From contig NZ_CP091036.1 in the NCBI RefSeq assembly GCF_021535135.1, positions 1,178,001 through 1,242,000 of the forward strand: DNA of 64,000 nucleotides. The letters are read 5' to 3'. A model generated the notes under the pieces. It worked only from the letters and a program-made list of their open reading frames with translations, had not been told where the DNA came from and did not search any database. Below, piece by piece: positions 1-9,626 of this stretch. Within the stretch, counting starts at the first letter, position 1. Every line of letters starts with the position of its first letter. Source of the stretch: Antarcticibacterium sp. 1MA-6-2 (lineage in GTDB: Bacteria > Bacteroidota > Bacteroidia > Flavobacteriales > Flavobacteriaceae). A program made the position numbers and the translations under genes.

Positions 1-1
1 C

Positions 2-1366
2 AAAAGCGATGTTGCCAACGAAAAGTTCCTGGCCTGGAAAATATATTCTATCGTAACAGATCACTTCCGGCCAAACCCTATTCGTTTAAGGGATTGGATC
101 TCTTCTCCAAAATCTACAGGATACGAGGCACTGCACATTACTGTAATGGGGCCTAAAGGGCGATGGGTAGAAGTGCAAATCCGCAGTCAGCGAATGAATG
201 AGATTGCTGAAAAAGGATATGCCGCACATTACAAGTACAAGCACGGTGAGGAGCAGGAAGAAAAGGATATGGAAGAATGGCTTAACAGGTTACAGGAAGC
301 TCTGGAAAATTCTGAAACTAACGCCGTAGATTTTGTTGAGCAATTCAAACTAAACCTATATGCCAAGGAAATATTTGTTTTTACGCCCCAGGGGGACCTG
401 AAATCTCTTCCGAAAGGTTCCACACCGCTGGACTTTGCTTTCAGCATTCACACAGAAGTAGGTTTACATACAAGAGGCGCTAAAGTCAATAATAAACTGG
501 TGCCTTTAAGCCATGAACTTAAGAGCGGGGACCAGATAGAGATAATTACTTCAGAAAATGCCAAACCGAATGTTAACTGGTTAGATTATGCTACTACAGC
601 AAGAGCAAGAGCTAAGATAAAATCTTCTTTAAGGGAAGAGAAAAAAGAAATAGCTGAAGAAGGAAAAGCTATTTTGGCCCGTAAGCTGAAAGCTCAAAAG
701 CTGAGTTTTAATGAGAGAATGATCAATGAACTTGTCATTTATTTTAAGCTTAAAACAAGCCTTGACCTTTTTTACAGGGTAGGTATTGGTAAAATTGACA
801 ATACAAAACTAAAAGAATTTACTGCCTCAAGGAGTAACGCCTTTGTTAGCTATATTAAAAGTAAGATCAAAAAACCTTCCATTGCTGAAGATCTTGACAA
901 AGAAGAGATCACCAGCAAGTACGATCAATTGGTATTTGGGAAGGAGGAAGATATCCTCGATTATAAACTGGCCAATTGTTGTAACCCTATTCCCGGGGAT
1001 ACTGTTTTTGGGTTTATTACTGTAAGTGAAGGAATTAAGGTTCATAAAAAAGATTGTCCTAACGCTATTCAATTTCAAAGCAATTATGCCTATAGGATAA
1101 TCCAGGCAAAATGGATAGATTCAACCCAGCAGGATTTTAAAGCTGTGTTGAACTTAACGGGTATAGATAACCTGGGATTAGTGAGTGAAGTGACCCGGGA
1201 GATCTCAAAAAGCCTCAACGTGAATATGAGAAGTATTAACTTTGAGAGCTATGAAGGTTTATTTAGAGGTAAAATTACAGTTATAGTAAAAAATAACACA
1301 ATCCTGAATACTCTCATCCAGCATCTTAAAAAAATTAATGGCATTGATAAGGTGTCCAGAGAATAA
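2..1366 (+). CDS. RelA/SpoT family (p)ppGpp synthetase/hydrolase, 5'-truncated by window edge
   Basis: The frame is open from base 2, so the gene begins before the window. Visible are the C-terminal part of the ppGpp synthetase domain (STGYEALH and WVEVQIRSQRMNEIAEKG motifs), then a TGS domain starting near LYAKEIFVFTPQGD, a helical linker with a conserved NCCNPIPGD zinc/CC motif, and a C-terminal ACT (RRM) regulatory domain ending at KVSRE. The family makes and/or degrades the stringent-response alarmone at the ribosome. Whether the N-terminal HD hydrolase domain is active cannot be seen. The fur-like gene and purA follow closely on the same strand; PurA is a known ppGpp-inhibited enzyme. 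The frame is unbroken in this portion. Confidence 0.95.
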   Translation, partial: KSDVANEKFLAWKIYSIVTDHFRPNPIRLRDWISSPKSTGYEALHITVMGPKGRWVEVQIRSQRMNEIAEKGYAAHYKYKHGEEQEEKDMEEWLNRLQEALENSETNAVDFVEQFKLNLYAKEIFVFTPQGDLKSLPKGSTPLDFAFSIHTEVGLHTRGAKVNNKLVPLSHELKSGDQIEIITSENAKPNVNWLDYATTARARAKIKSSLREEKKEIAEEGKAILARKLKAQKLSFNERMINELVIYFKLKTSLDLFYRVGIGKIDNTKLKEFTASRSNAFVSYIKSKIKKPSIAEDLDKEEITSKYDQLVFGKEEDILDYKLANCCNPIPGDTVFGFITVSEGIKVHKKDCPNAIQFQSNYAYRIIQAKWIDSTQQDFKAVLNLTGIDNLGLVSEVTREISKSLNVNMRSINFESYEGLFRGKITVIVKNNTILNTLIQHLKKINGIDKVSRE

Positions 1367-1371
1367 ACCAA

Positions 1372-1379
1372 TACATTTG
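1372..1379 (+). promoter_or_regulatory. Possible -7 element (TAnnTTTG) for the fur-like gene
   Basis: TACATTTG matches the Bacteroidota -7 consensus TAnnTTTG and lies 15 bases before the fur-like ATG. A TTG that could serve as the -33 element sits at 1344-1346, a somewhat long spacing. A purine-rich GGGAGG ribosome-binding-like stretch follows. Suggestive only. Confidence 0.35.
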
Positions 1380-1394
1380 CAAGGGAGGTAAAAT

Positions 1395-1853
1395 ATGAGC
1401 AAAAAAATAGTTAATAAGAACGACCAGGCAGTTGTAAAAAATGTTTTTACAAAATTTCTTGAGGAAAAAGGCCACCGGAAAACTCCGGAACGCTTTGCTA
1501 TTCTTCAGGAGATATACAACAATGAAGAACATTTTGATATAGAGTCTCTTTATATTAAAATGAAAAACAAAAAATACCGGGTTAGTCGTGCCACATTATA
1601 CAATACTATAGAACTTCTTCTTGAATGTGGTCTTGTAAGGAAACACCAGTTTGGCCAAAACCAGTCTCAGTATGAAAAATCCTATTTTGACAGGAATCAC
1701 GATCATATAATTCTTACCGATACAGGTGAGGTTATAGAATTTTGTGATCCAAGGATACAAAGTATCAAACAAACAATTGAGGAGGTTTTTAATATTGATG
1801 TTTCTAAACATTCTTTATATTTTTACGGCACCAAAAAACAATCAACAAATTAA
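1395..1853 (+). CDS. Fur family transcriptional regulator
   Basis: A 152-residue protein with the Fur winged-helix ([17 protein letters not shown], then [20 protein letters not shown]) and a C-terminal dimerisation part with [22 protein letters not shown]. Fur-family proteins are metal- or peroxide-responsive repressors. The usual CxxC structural-zinc pairs are missing: where most Fur proteins have C-x-x-C this one reads LTDTG. This is common in Bacteroidota Fur-like proteins, so the exact metal cannot be assigned (Fur, Zur or PerR). It lies 29 bases after the RelA/SpoT gene and 6 bases before purA, so the three may be co-transcribed. Confidence 0.9.
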   Translation: MSKKIVNKNDQAVVKNVFTKFLEEKGHRKTPERFAILQEIYNNEEHFDIESLYIKMKNKKYRVSRATLYNTIELLLECGLVRKHQFGQNQSQYEKSYFDRNHDHIILTDTGEVIEFCDPRIQSIKQTIEEVFNIDVSKHSLYFYGTKKQSTN

Positions 1854-1859
1854 AATTTT

Positions 1860-3131
1860 ATGGCAGTAGACTTACTACTTGGATTACAATGGGGTGATGA
1901 AGGAAAGGGTAAAATAGTAGATGTTTTTACCGAAAAATATGACATCATCGCAAGGTTCCAGGGAGGTCCAAATGCGGGTCATACTCTTGAGTTTGACGGA
2001 CAAAAGCATGTTCTTCATACAATTCCCTCGGGAATTTTTCATGAAAACACCATTAACCTGGTTGGGAATGGGGTAGTAATAGACCCTGTTATCTTTAGAA
2101 GGGAATTGGAAAATCTTGACAGATTTAATATCAATTATAAGACAAACCTTCTTATTTCCCGGAAAGCCCATTTGATATTACCAACCCATCGCCTGCTAGA
2201 TGCAGCTTCTGAAGCCTCTAAGGGGAAAGCTAAAATAGGTTCTACCTTAAAAGGAATTGGGCCTACTTATATGGACAAGACAGGAAGAAATGGACTGCGG
2301 GTTGGCGATTTGGAGATGGCAGACTGGAAAGAAAAATACAGAACTCTTGCCGATAAACACGAAGCTATGATTAGCTTCTACAACGTTGATATTCAATACA
2401 ATCTTGCAGAACTTGAACAGGAATTTTTTGAAGCCATAAAAGTTTTAAAATCTTTAAAGTTCATTGACAGCGAAGAATATCTTTACCAGGCACAAAAGGA
2501 AGGAAAGACCATTCTTGCAGAAGGTGCTCAGGGATCATTACTAGATATAGACTTTGGAACATATCCATTTGTTACTTCTTCAAATACCACAGCTGCAGGA
2601 GCCTGTACTGGTTTGGGTGTAGCTCCTAATAAAATAAAAGAAGCTTTCGGAATTTTTAAAGCTTATACCACGAGAGTCGGTAGCGGCCCCTTCCCTACTG
2701 AACTTTTTGATGAAGACGGTGAGATCATGGGACGGGTTGGGAAAGAATTTGGAGCTACAACAGGTAGGCCCCGCCGTTGCGGATGGCTGGATTTGGTAGC
2801 TTTAAAATATGCCGTTGAGATTAATGGGATCACCCAGCTAATTATGATGAAAGGAGATGTTCTTAGCGGTTTTGAAACTTTAAAAGTTTGTACAGCTTAT
2901 AATTATAAGGGTGAGGAAATTTCTCATTTCCCATACAATATTGAAGCTGAAAATGTAACCCCTGTGTATACTACGATGAAAGGTTGGAAAGAAGATCTCA
3001 CTAAAATGACATCTGAAGATGATCTTCCACAGGAATTTAAGGATTACGTAGCCTTTCTTGAAAAGGAACTACAAGTGCCAATTTCGGTTGTATCTGTAGG
3101 ACCGGACCGAAAACAAACCATCCGAAGATAA
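1860..3131 (+). CDS. purA: Adenylosuccinate synthetase
   Basis: Catalyses GTP-dependent ligation of IMP and aspartate to adenylosuccinate, the first committed step to AMP. The 423-residue length is standard. The N-terminal P-loop-like GLQWGDEGKGKIVD, the GPNAGHT loop, GSTLKGIGPTYMDKTGRNG, the substrate loop TTAAGACTGLGVAP and TTGRPRRCGWLDLVALKYA are all present. The frame is intact. It follows the fur-like gene by 6 bases and ends just before a strong hairpin terminator. The stringent-response gene two positions upstream is a plausible functional neighbour, because ppGpp inhibits PurA in many bacteria. Confidence 0.98.
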   Translation: MAVDLLLGLQWGDEGKGKIVDVFTEKYDIIARFQGGPNAGHTLEFDGQKHVLHTIPSGIFHENTINLVGNGVVIDPVIFRRELENLDRFNINYKTNLLISRKAHLILPTHRLLDAASEASKGKAKIGSTLKGIGPTYMDKTGRNGLRVGDLEMADWKEKYRTLADKHEAMISFYNVDIQYNLAELEQEFFEAIKVLKSLKFIDSEEYLYQAQKEGKTILAEGAQGSLLDIDFGTYPFVTSSNTTAAGACTGLGVAPNKIKEAFGIFKAYTTRVGSGPFPTELFDEDGEIMGRVGKEFGATTGRPRRCGWLDLVALKYAVEINGITQLIMMKGDVLSGFETLKVCTAYNYKGEEISHFPYNIEAENVTPVYTTMKGWKEDLTKMTSEDDLPQEFKDYVAFLEKELQVPISVVSVGPDRKQTIRR

Positions 3132-3148
3132 ATTTAAAACTGTAGAAT

Positions 3149-3184
3149 AAAAAAATGCTTTTCAGAAACTGAAAAGCATTTTTT
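3149..3184. terminator. Bidirectional rho-independent terminator
   Basis: A nearly perfect hairpin: AAAAAATGCTTTTCAG, loop AAA, CTGAAAAGCATTTTTT. T-runs are produced on both strands, so it serves purA (+) and the convergent ferritin-like operon (-), whose last gene ends at 3203. Confidence 0.9.
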
Positions 3185-3202
3185 ATTTTCAATTGGTAAG
3201 TA

Positions 3203-4048
3203 CTAAGGGTTCACAATAAATAAACCGGCAATCCTACTCGCTGTTTCACCAGACATTGGTTCATCAAATGCCTGAGATACTGCAACAGCTTGAAAATCTG
3301 TAGCATCAACAAGGTTTACACCTCCCTGAGTAACATTTTCTTCACCGTTATACACATCCTGAGTGGCTTCCGGCATTCCGGGTCCTCTGTTGTCGAGCGT
3401 AATCCAGCCCAGCGCGTTTTGATTAAGATCTTCTCCTATTACATTAGCTCTAAGTCTTCTTATTTCTGAAGCATGTCTCGCTTCCACGGAATGAATTTGG
3501 AGTGCAGGCCTAAGAAATTGAGTTCCCATAAGGTTACCAGCCTGTCCTTTATAAGCTCGTACACCAGTATCTTCAAAAGCCTGTGCAAGGGCTAATAATT
3601 GAGCATAAGCCATTTCCTGGCCAATTCCATTTTCATTGAAAGGATCAAACATTCCTCCCACTGTAAAGTCAAATTCAGGAGATTCAACTGAGTTATCTCC
3701 CAGCCCGCTTTGCAGGAAATCAACGTGAGCGTCTTCATGTTTTGATATTTGCATGTAAATAGCTTCAGCTTTACTTCCTGCAGGAAGTACTCCGGAATCC
3801 AGAGCTTTCATGTAAAATTCAGCTTCAAGATATTCAAGTGTGAGAGCAAGTTGTAAGGCAGAAACCGCAGAATTTGCATCCTGGGCAGCAAAAGCTTTTG
3901 AAGAACCCGATGCAAGGCCAAAAGGAACTGCTACCATTGCAGCTTTCTTACTTAAAGAACCAAGGGTTCCAAACATTTCTCTTCTGGAAGCAGTCTTTTT
4001 TGTTAGACTTTCAGAAGTAAATTCGTCTAAAAATTTTATAATATTCAT
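3203..4048 (-). CDS. Exported ferritin-like domain protein (Ferritin_2 type)
   Basis: A 281-residue protein whose N-terminus carries a twin-arginine-like signal (SRREMFGTLGS followed by a hydrophobic stretch ending SKAFA). The mature part has the ferritin-like four-helix pattern: ALTLEYLEAEFYMKALDSG, MQISKHEDAHVDFL, LALAQAFEDTGVRAYKGQ, QIHSVEARHASEIRRLR. The glutamate and ExxH-like positions could bind a di-iron centre. This group is related to desiccation-associated (PCC13-62-like) proteins; its function is not established. It is the second gene of an operon with the paralogue at 4080-4825 (31-base gap). The frame is intact. Confidence 0.85.
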   Translation of the reverse strand: MNIIKFLDEFTSESLTKKTASRREMFGTLGSLSKKAAMVAVPFGLASGSSKAFAAQDANSAVSALQLALTLEYLEAEFYMKALDSGVLPAGSKAEAIYMQISKHEDAHVDFLQSGLGDNSVESPEFDFTVGGMFDPFNENGIGQEMAYAQLLALAQAFEDTGVRAYKGQAGNLMGTQFLRPALQIHSVEARHASEIRRLRANVIGEDLNQNALGWITLDNRGPGMPEATQDVYNGEENVTQGGVNLVDATDFQAVAVSQAFDEPMSGETASRIAGLFIVNP

Positions 4049-4079
4049 AGTGTGATTTCTTTTAAATTAGAGGTACGTC

Positions 4080-4825
4080 TTAAGATCCGGTTGGCAGGTT
4101 ATTAGCTGTAAATTCAGTTACAATAAAGCCTTTGTCTCCAACTTCCTGTAATACCTGGGCAGGTGTTTTCGCCAGGTCAAGACCATTCTCATCTATTATC
4201 TCATCTCCTGCAAAAGCTGTATCGCTTTCAAGGAACAAAGATCTTATCGCCGCAGCGTGCCGCGCTTCTACAGAAACAATTTTTCCTGCAATCACAAGAT
4301 AATTGGGAGTTTCCAGTAAACTTCCCGCACCATTATATGCTGCCACCCCGGTATCTTCAAGTACTTGTGCAGTTGATAGAACAGAATCTCTACTGCTAAA
4401 ATTTACACCGCTAAAATCGAATTCAAGTTCCGGTAAAACCATATTTGGTGCTGCAGCCGTAATTGCAGCTTTAAAGAATTCCCGGTGAATTACTTCATGT
4501 TTATAAAGGTCCTCCAGAATCAGTTTTTCTTCTGCAGTTGCCGATGCCCAGTAAGAGCCATCCATAACATTGGTGTAAAAAGCTGCTTCCAGCTGTTCCA
4601 GTGCATAAGCATAATTTAAAATTCCCACGTCGCCACTACCCAGGTCAAATATTTCTCCTGAAGGTGTCTCTGGCATATTGTCCATGTCATCATTATCGCT
4701 GCACGAATAAAGCATTAAGCCTGAGTAACCACGACAAGGCTACCCATCTTAAGAAATTTCCGACGGGAGTTGTTTGAATTTTGCTGCAAATCTTCCTTTT
4801 GCACTTTTAAAAGGGGTTTTTTCAT
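4080..4825 (-). CDS. Exported ferritin-like protein, paralogue of the downstream gene (one frame break)
   Basis: The main frame (211 residues) shows ferritin-like helices: ALEQLEAAFYTNVMDGSYW, DLYKHEVIHREFFKAA, STAQVLEDTGVAAYNGAG, SVEARHAAAIRSLF. Upstream, from an ATG at 4825, another frame encodes a good signal region with twin arginines (SRRKFLKMGSLVVVT). It joins the main frame only across a break at about 4713-4717. The joined reading places LYSC directly after the hydrophobic stretch, so it may be a Tat-exported lipoprotein. The break is one of many in the window that look like sequence errors. Paired ferritin-like genes of this kind are usual in flavobacteria. Confidence 0.8.
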
Positions 4826-4846
4826 AATATGTGTTTTTGATCTCAC

Positions 4847-4854
4847 CAAACTTA
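4847..4854 (-). promoter_or_regulatory. Possible -7 element for the ferritin-like operon
   Basis: On the minus strand this reads TAAGTTTG, matching TAnnTTTG, 21 bases before the ATG at 4825. No clear -33 TTG was found at the usual spacing, so support is weak. Confidence 0.3.
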
Positions 4855-5106
4855 CCTGTCTTTGCTGCTGAAGGAGAATTCTCGCAGTTAAACTTTTATT
4901 AACGAAAATCCTAAAACCTTAAATAATCATAATTTTAAGTAAACTTTATGTTCTGTTTATTGTTGAAAAATCAGTATTTTGAGGAAAATGATAAAATTTT
5001 TTCAAAAATAATAGTGCTAATCATAGATATAGTAGTCTGTACATAAGGAAATATTAAAGGCACAATTTGTGCTCTTTTAATTACTTTTGATCCAAATATT
5101 ATTTAA

Positions 5107-6919
5107 TTGAAATTTTCAGCAAATTCTTTTTTGTTTCTTGTCATAATACTTTTGGCTGTGATCCCTGAAGCTAATGCTCAGGGAAGGCTGATAGATTATG
5201 AAAGCGAGCGACAAATTATTAATGAGGAGCAATATCCCGGTGCAGTTGTTCTTAGCGGTATAAACGAACAGGTTTATTTTAATCACGAAGGAATTGAGGT
5301 ATGGTGTAATAACGCAGTCTTTTACCGGGAAGCAAATTTTTTTAAAGCATACGGTGATGTTAGGATGCAACAGGGAGATACGGTAACAATGCAGAGTAAT
5401 TATGCTGAATATAACGGCACCACGCAATTTGCTTTTGCAAGTGGGAAAGTAAAAATGACCCGCCCTCAAACCACTCTGGAAACTGACACCCTCTTTTTTA
5501 ACCGTGTAAAACAGCAGGCTTACTTTACGAGTGGTGGAACGGTGACAGATACTGCCAGTGTCTTAAAAAGCCTAATTGGCAGATATTTTATGGAGGAAGA
5601 CAAATACTCCTTTGTGACTAATGTGGTTCTTACCAATCCTGAGTATGTTATTAATTCAGCTCAACTGGATTTTTATTCAGATACGGGACACGCTTACTTC
5701 TACGGGCCCACGACAATAGAAAGTGAAACCAGCACCGTTTATTGTGAGCGCGGCTTTTATGACACGCGTGCAGATGAGGGTTACTTTGTAAAGAATTCCA
5801 GAATTGATTACGAGAACAGGATCCTGGAGGGAGATAGTCTTTATTTTAATCGAAGTAACAGTTTCGCCTCTGCCACAAATAATATACGGGTTACTGATAC
5901 CCTTAATAAAAGTTTAATAACCGGGCATTATGCTGAAGTATTTCGCGACCGGGATTCAGTTTTTATTACAAAAAGAGCAGTGGCAGCTACGGTTCAGGAT
6001 AATGATTCTATCTTTATTCATAGTGATACCCTCATGATCACTAGTAAACCTGAAAACCGGATCATTCGGGGATTCTATGATGTGAGGATGTACAAGAGCG
6101 ATATGAGCGGGAAAAGCGACTCCATATATGTTAACCAAAAAACCCTAGGTCTAACCAAATTAATAAACCTTCAGGCCGGGCCTGTCACTTCTGTAACAGT
6201 AAAACGAAGTCCTGTATTGTGGAGCAGTGGCAGCCAAATGACAGGCGATACCATACACCTGCTGAGTGATCCTAAAACAGAAAAACTGGACTCCCTCAAG
6301 GTTTTTGATAATGCCTTTCTCATTCAGAAGGATAGTATAGAAGGATTTAACCAGGTCAAAGGGAAAGAGCTCACTTAGCCTGTTTGTGGATAATGAACTA
6401 TACCAGGTCGACATTGTAAAAAATACAGAAACAATTTATTATTCCAGAAATTCAGAACAGGAGCTTATTGGGATTAATAAAACCCTTTCCAGCTCAATTA
6501 AAATAATGTTTGAGAACAGGGAAATTAATTATATAGACTACATTACCAGCGTAGATGGAACACTAACTCCCGAAGAAGAATTTCCGGAAAATGCGCGTAG
6601 GCTCAAGGGCTTTAACTGGAGAGGCGATGAAGAACTGCATTCCAAAGAAGATCTTTTTGCCGGAAAGGCACCTCCGGAACTTGTAAGAATTAAAGGGATC
6701 CCTTTACCAGAAACTCCTGAAGACTTTTTTGATGAAACCAATGAAAACAAACCTTTATTAAACGAAAATTCAAGGTTAAAACCTGAGGATTTAAAGGATA
6801 AAAAAATTGATAGTATTCCACAAGTTCAGCAAAATATAGAGCCGGGAACGGTAAAGCCACTTGAGCAAAACAAGGAACAGGAAGAGACAGAAAATAAAGA
6901 AGAAGGAGAAACAAATTGA
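5107..6919 (+). CDS. OstA/LptA-like LPS transport protein (one frame break)
   Basis: About 604 residues after joining two frames. A signal peptide (SFLFLVIILLAVIPEANAQ) is followed by repeated short beta segments typical of the OstA-like/LptA jellyroll: GIEVWCNNAVFYREANFFKA, YGDVRMQQGDTVTMQSNYAE, ADEGYFVKNSRIDYENRILE. The role inferred from the family is a periplasmic bridge for lipopolysaccharide to the outer membrane. The first frame stops at 6378; the continuation is in the +1 frame, with ACTTAGC at 6373-6379 where ACTGGC would restore a Gly. Only a TTG start (5107) fits the signal peptide. A TACTTTTG at 5082 could be its -7 element. The acidic Q/E-rich tail is outside the family core. The stop overlaps the next start. 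Confidence 0.85.
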
Positions 6920-8104
6920 GACAGGATTTTTTAAAGTACCAGGCACAGACAACACCCCACCCGTTGGCACTGGAAATTTCTCATGCCAAAGGTTCTTATA
7001 TATATTCAACTGAAGGAAAGCAATATTTAGATTTTGTGGCAGGAGTCTCTGCTACCAGTCTTGGCCACTGTCACCCCCGGGTGGTAAAAGCCATTAAAGA
7101 CCAGGCAGAAAGTTACCTGCACGTAATGGTTTATGGAGAATACGCCCAGGGACCTGCAGTGGATCTTACCCGCTTATTAGCTCAAAATTTACCTGAACCT
7201 TTAGAGAAAACTTATCTTACCAATAGCGGGACAGAGGCAATTGAAGGAGCCTTAAAGCTTGCCAGAAGGTATACTCTACAGGAAGGAAATAATAGCAGCA
7301 AAAGATGCCTATCATGGCAATACCATGGGTTCTTTAAGCCTCATGAGCCTGGAAGAAAGACAAAAACCCTTTCGGCCGCTTATAGGAGAAATTTCCCATA
7401 TAGAATTTAATCTTGAAAAAGATTTACAGAAGATTACTTCCAAAACGGCAGCGGTCATTTTAGAAACTATCCAGGGCGGTGCAGGGTTTATTTTACCAAC
7501 TAATGATTACCTGGGAAAGGTTAAAGAACGTTGCAAAGAGACCGGAGCATTGTTAATCCTGGACGAAATTCAGCCTGGCTTTGGAAGAACGGGAACCTTG
7601 TTCGGTTTTGAAAATTTTGATGTTGTTCCAGACATTTTGGTAATGGGGAAAGGCATGGGAGGCGGATTGCCCATTGGAGCCTTTACCTCCTCTACAGAAA
7701 TCATGGACAGTTTAATGGATAATCCAAAGCTGGGTCATATAACTACCTTTGGGGGAAATCCTGTAATTGCTGCAGCTGCTTTAGCTACCCTTCAGGAAAT
7801 TACAGAGTCTGACCTTATGGCAGAAACCCTTCAGAAGGAAAAACTCTTTCGAAAATTACTGGTTCATCCGCTAATTTCCGAAGTTAGAGGAAACGGCCTA
7901 ATGCTGGCAATGATGACCCCTTCCGAAGAAATTGCTACAGAAGTTATATTAAGAAGCCAGAATAAAGGTCTTATTCTATTCTGGTTACTATTCGATAAAA
8001 AAGCGGTGCGTATCACTCCTCCCCTAACTATTTCTCCTGAAGAAATAAAAGAAGGATGTGGCATTATTCTTGACGTCCTAGATGATATAAGTAAACAGAT
8101 TTGA
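6916..8104 (+). CDS. Class III (acetylornithine/ornithine-type) PLP aminotransferase (one frame break)
   Basis: About 396 residues after joining. The N-terminal part has the FVAGVSATSLGHCHPRV and YLTNSGTEAIEGALKLARR motifs. The second frame supplies AAKDAYHGNTMGSLSLM, ILDEIQPGFGRTG with the PLP-contacting Asp, the Schiff-base lysine in VMGKGMGGGLPIGAF, and HITTFGGNPVIAAAAL. Substrate specificity cannot be read from sequence; argD- or 4-aminobutyrate-like roles are possible. The break is at 7273-7279, where ACTCTACAGG stands in place of a Thr-Gly-Arg stretch. The start is a TTG overlapping the upstream TGA, which suggests translational coupling to the OstA-like gene. Confidence 0.88.
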
Positions 8105-8203
8105 TCTGTTAATTACTTTGTTAAAAACAATATGTTATTCTACAGGTTTTACAGGTATACCTTTATAACTTTAAATCAGTAGAAATCCAGTAATCCCCGG
8201 TGT

Positions 8204-9601
8204 ATGCAATTAAGTCATAACGAAGAAAACAATTTCTCACTTACACGCTTCGAATCAATGCTTAAGACTAATGACGTTTTATTCTTTGACTCTGAAGAAT
8301 TTGAGGATATCATTCACCATTATCTTGAAAATGGGAAGATTGCATTAGCTAAAAAAGCCGTTAAGATGGGCCTTGCCCAACATCCTACTTCTACCAACTT
8401 AAAACTTTTTAAAGTTGAGATATTAGTATTTGAAGACAAACTGGATCTTGCAGATGGTTTACTTAATGAACTGCACGAACTGGAATCTTCAAATGAAGAG
8501 GTTTACATTCAAAAAGCCAATATATTTTCCAAGCGCGATGACCACCAAAAAGCGATTAAGATGCTGGAGAAGGCGCTCGATATAACAATGGATGAGGCAG
8601 ATGTTTATTCCCTGCTGGGTATGGAATATTTATTTCTTGAAGATTTTGAGAATGCCAAGTTCAGTTTTATGAAATGTTTGGAGGCAGATGAGGAAGATTA
8701 TTCTGCTCTCTATAATATAATGTATTGCTTTGATTTCCTGGAACAGAAGAACGAAGCAATTGAATACCTCAATATGTTCCTTAACAAGAATCCATACTGC
8801 GAAGTTGCCTGGCACCAGATAGGAAAACAATATTTTGACCTTAAACAATTTGACAAAGCACTTACTGCTTTTGATTTTGCTATTATAAGTGATGATATGT
8901 TTATTGGTGCATACCTGGAAAAGGGAAAGGTCCTGGAGAAACTTGGTAAGTTTAATGAGGCCATAGAAAATTATCGTATCACTCTGGATCTTGATGACCC
9001 AACATCTTTTGCTTATTTAAGAATAGGAAAATGTTTTGAGAAACTTGGTCTTGAAGAACTGGCATTAGAACATTATTCTAAAACAGTTCATGAAGATCCA
9101 TTACTGGACAAAGGGTGGATCGCTATTACAGATTTTTATTATCGAAAAGGTAACTTTCAAAAAGCACTTTACTATATTAATAAAGCTATTAATATAGATG
9201 AGGAAAATGTGCTTTACTGGAAGCGTTATGCTAAAATAAACAGCAGGCTTAATCTTTTTGAAGAGGCCGAACGAGGATACCAAAAAACGATTGACCTGGG
9301 AAATTATGAATTGGAAACCTGGATCAAGAGATGTGATATCCTTATTAACCTGGGAGAGTATGAAACGGCTGTCCAAAATTTATTGCAGGCAGTAGAATTT
9401 TATCCTGAAACGGCAGAAGTTGAATATCGCCTTGCAGGTTTATATTTTAATTTAAATGAAGGCGACAAAGGCTACTTCCACCTGAATAACGGTTTAAAAA
9501 TAGACGCTGAATATTATATTATCATAGAAGAATTATTTCCAAAGATCTTTAGCAGAAAAAGTGTTAAGGAAATGATTAATTCTTACCTGAAAGCCTCCTG
9601 A
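8204..9601 (+). CDS. Tetratricopeptide repeat protein
   Basis: A 465-residue, signal-peptide-free protein made almost entirely of TPR-like helix pairs, for example ALAKKAVKMGLAQHPTSTN, AIKMLEKALDITMDEADVYS, ALTAFDFAIISDDMFIGAYL, AIENYRITLDLDDPTSFAYL and AVQNLLQAVEFYPETAEVEY. TPR scaffolds mediate protein-protein contacts; no enzyme domain is visible, so the partner is unknown. It sits between a PLP aminotransferase and the two DUF368 genes. The frame is intact and the ATG start is clear. Confidence 0.9.
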   Translation: MQLSHNEENNFSLTRFESMLKTNDVLFFDSEEFEDIIHHYLENGKIALAKKAVKMGLAQHPTSTNLKLFKVEILVFEDKLDLADGLLNELHELESSNEEVYIQKANIFSKRDDHQKAIKMLEKALDITMDEADVYSLLGMEYLFLEDFENAKFSFMKCLEADEEDYSALYNIMYCFDFLEQKNEAIEYLNMFLNKNPYCEVAWHQIGKQYFDLKQFDKALTAFDFAIISDDMFIGAYLEKGKVLEKLGKFNEAIENYRITLDLDDPTSFAYLRIGKCFEKLGLEELALEHYSKTVHEDPLLDKGWIAITDFYYRKGNFQKALYYINKAINIDEENVLYWKRYAKINSRLNLFEEAERGYQKTIDLGNYELETWIKRCDILINLGEYETAVQNLLQAVEFYPETAEVEYRLAGLYFNLNEGDKGYFHLNNGLKIDAEYYIIIEELFPKIFSRKSVKEMINSYLKAS

Positions 9602-9626
9602 TTTATTTACCTTTGGTGGGAAATAA

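Noticed and set aside
2607..2612. A fully consistent modified motif RCYGGY explaining every break
   Set aside because: Intact copies exist: ACTGGT in purA (2607-2612), GCTGGT at 34314 and 36492, GCTGGC near 7910, and ATTGGT at 785. The motif is at best incomplete or the error is partial.
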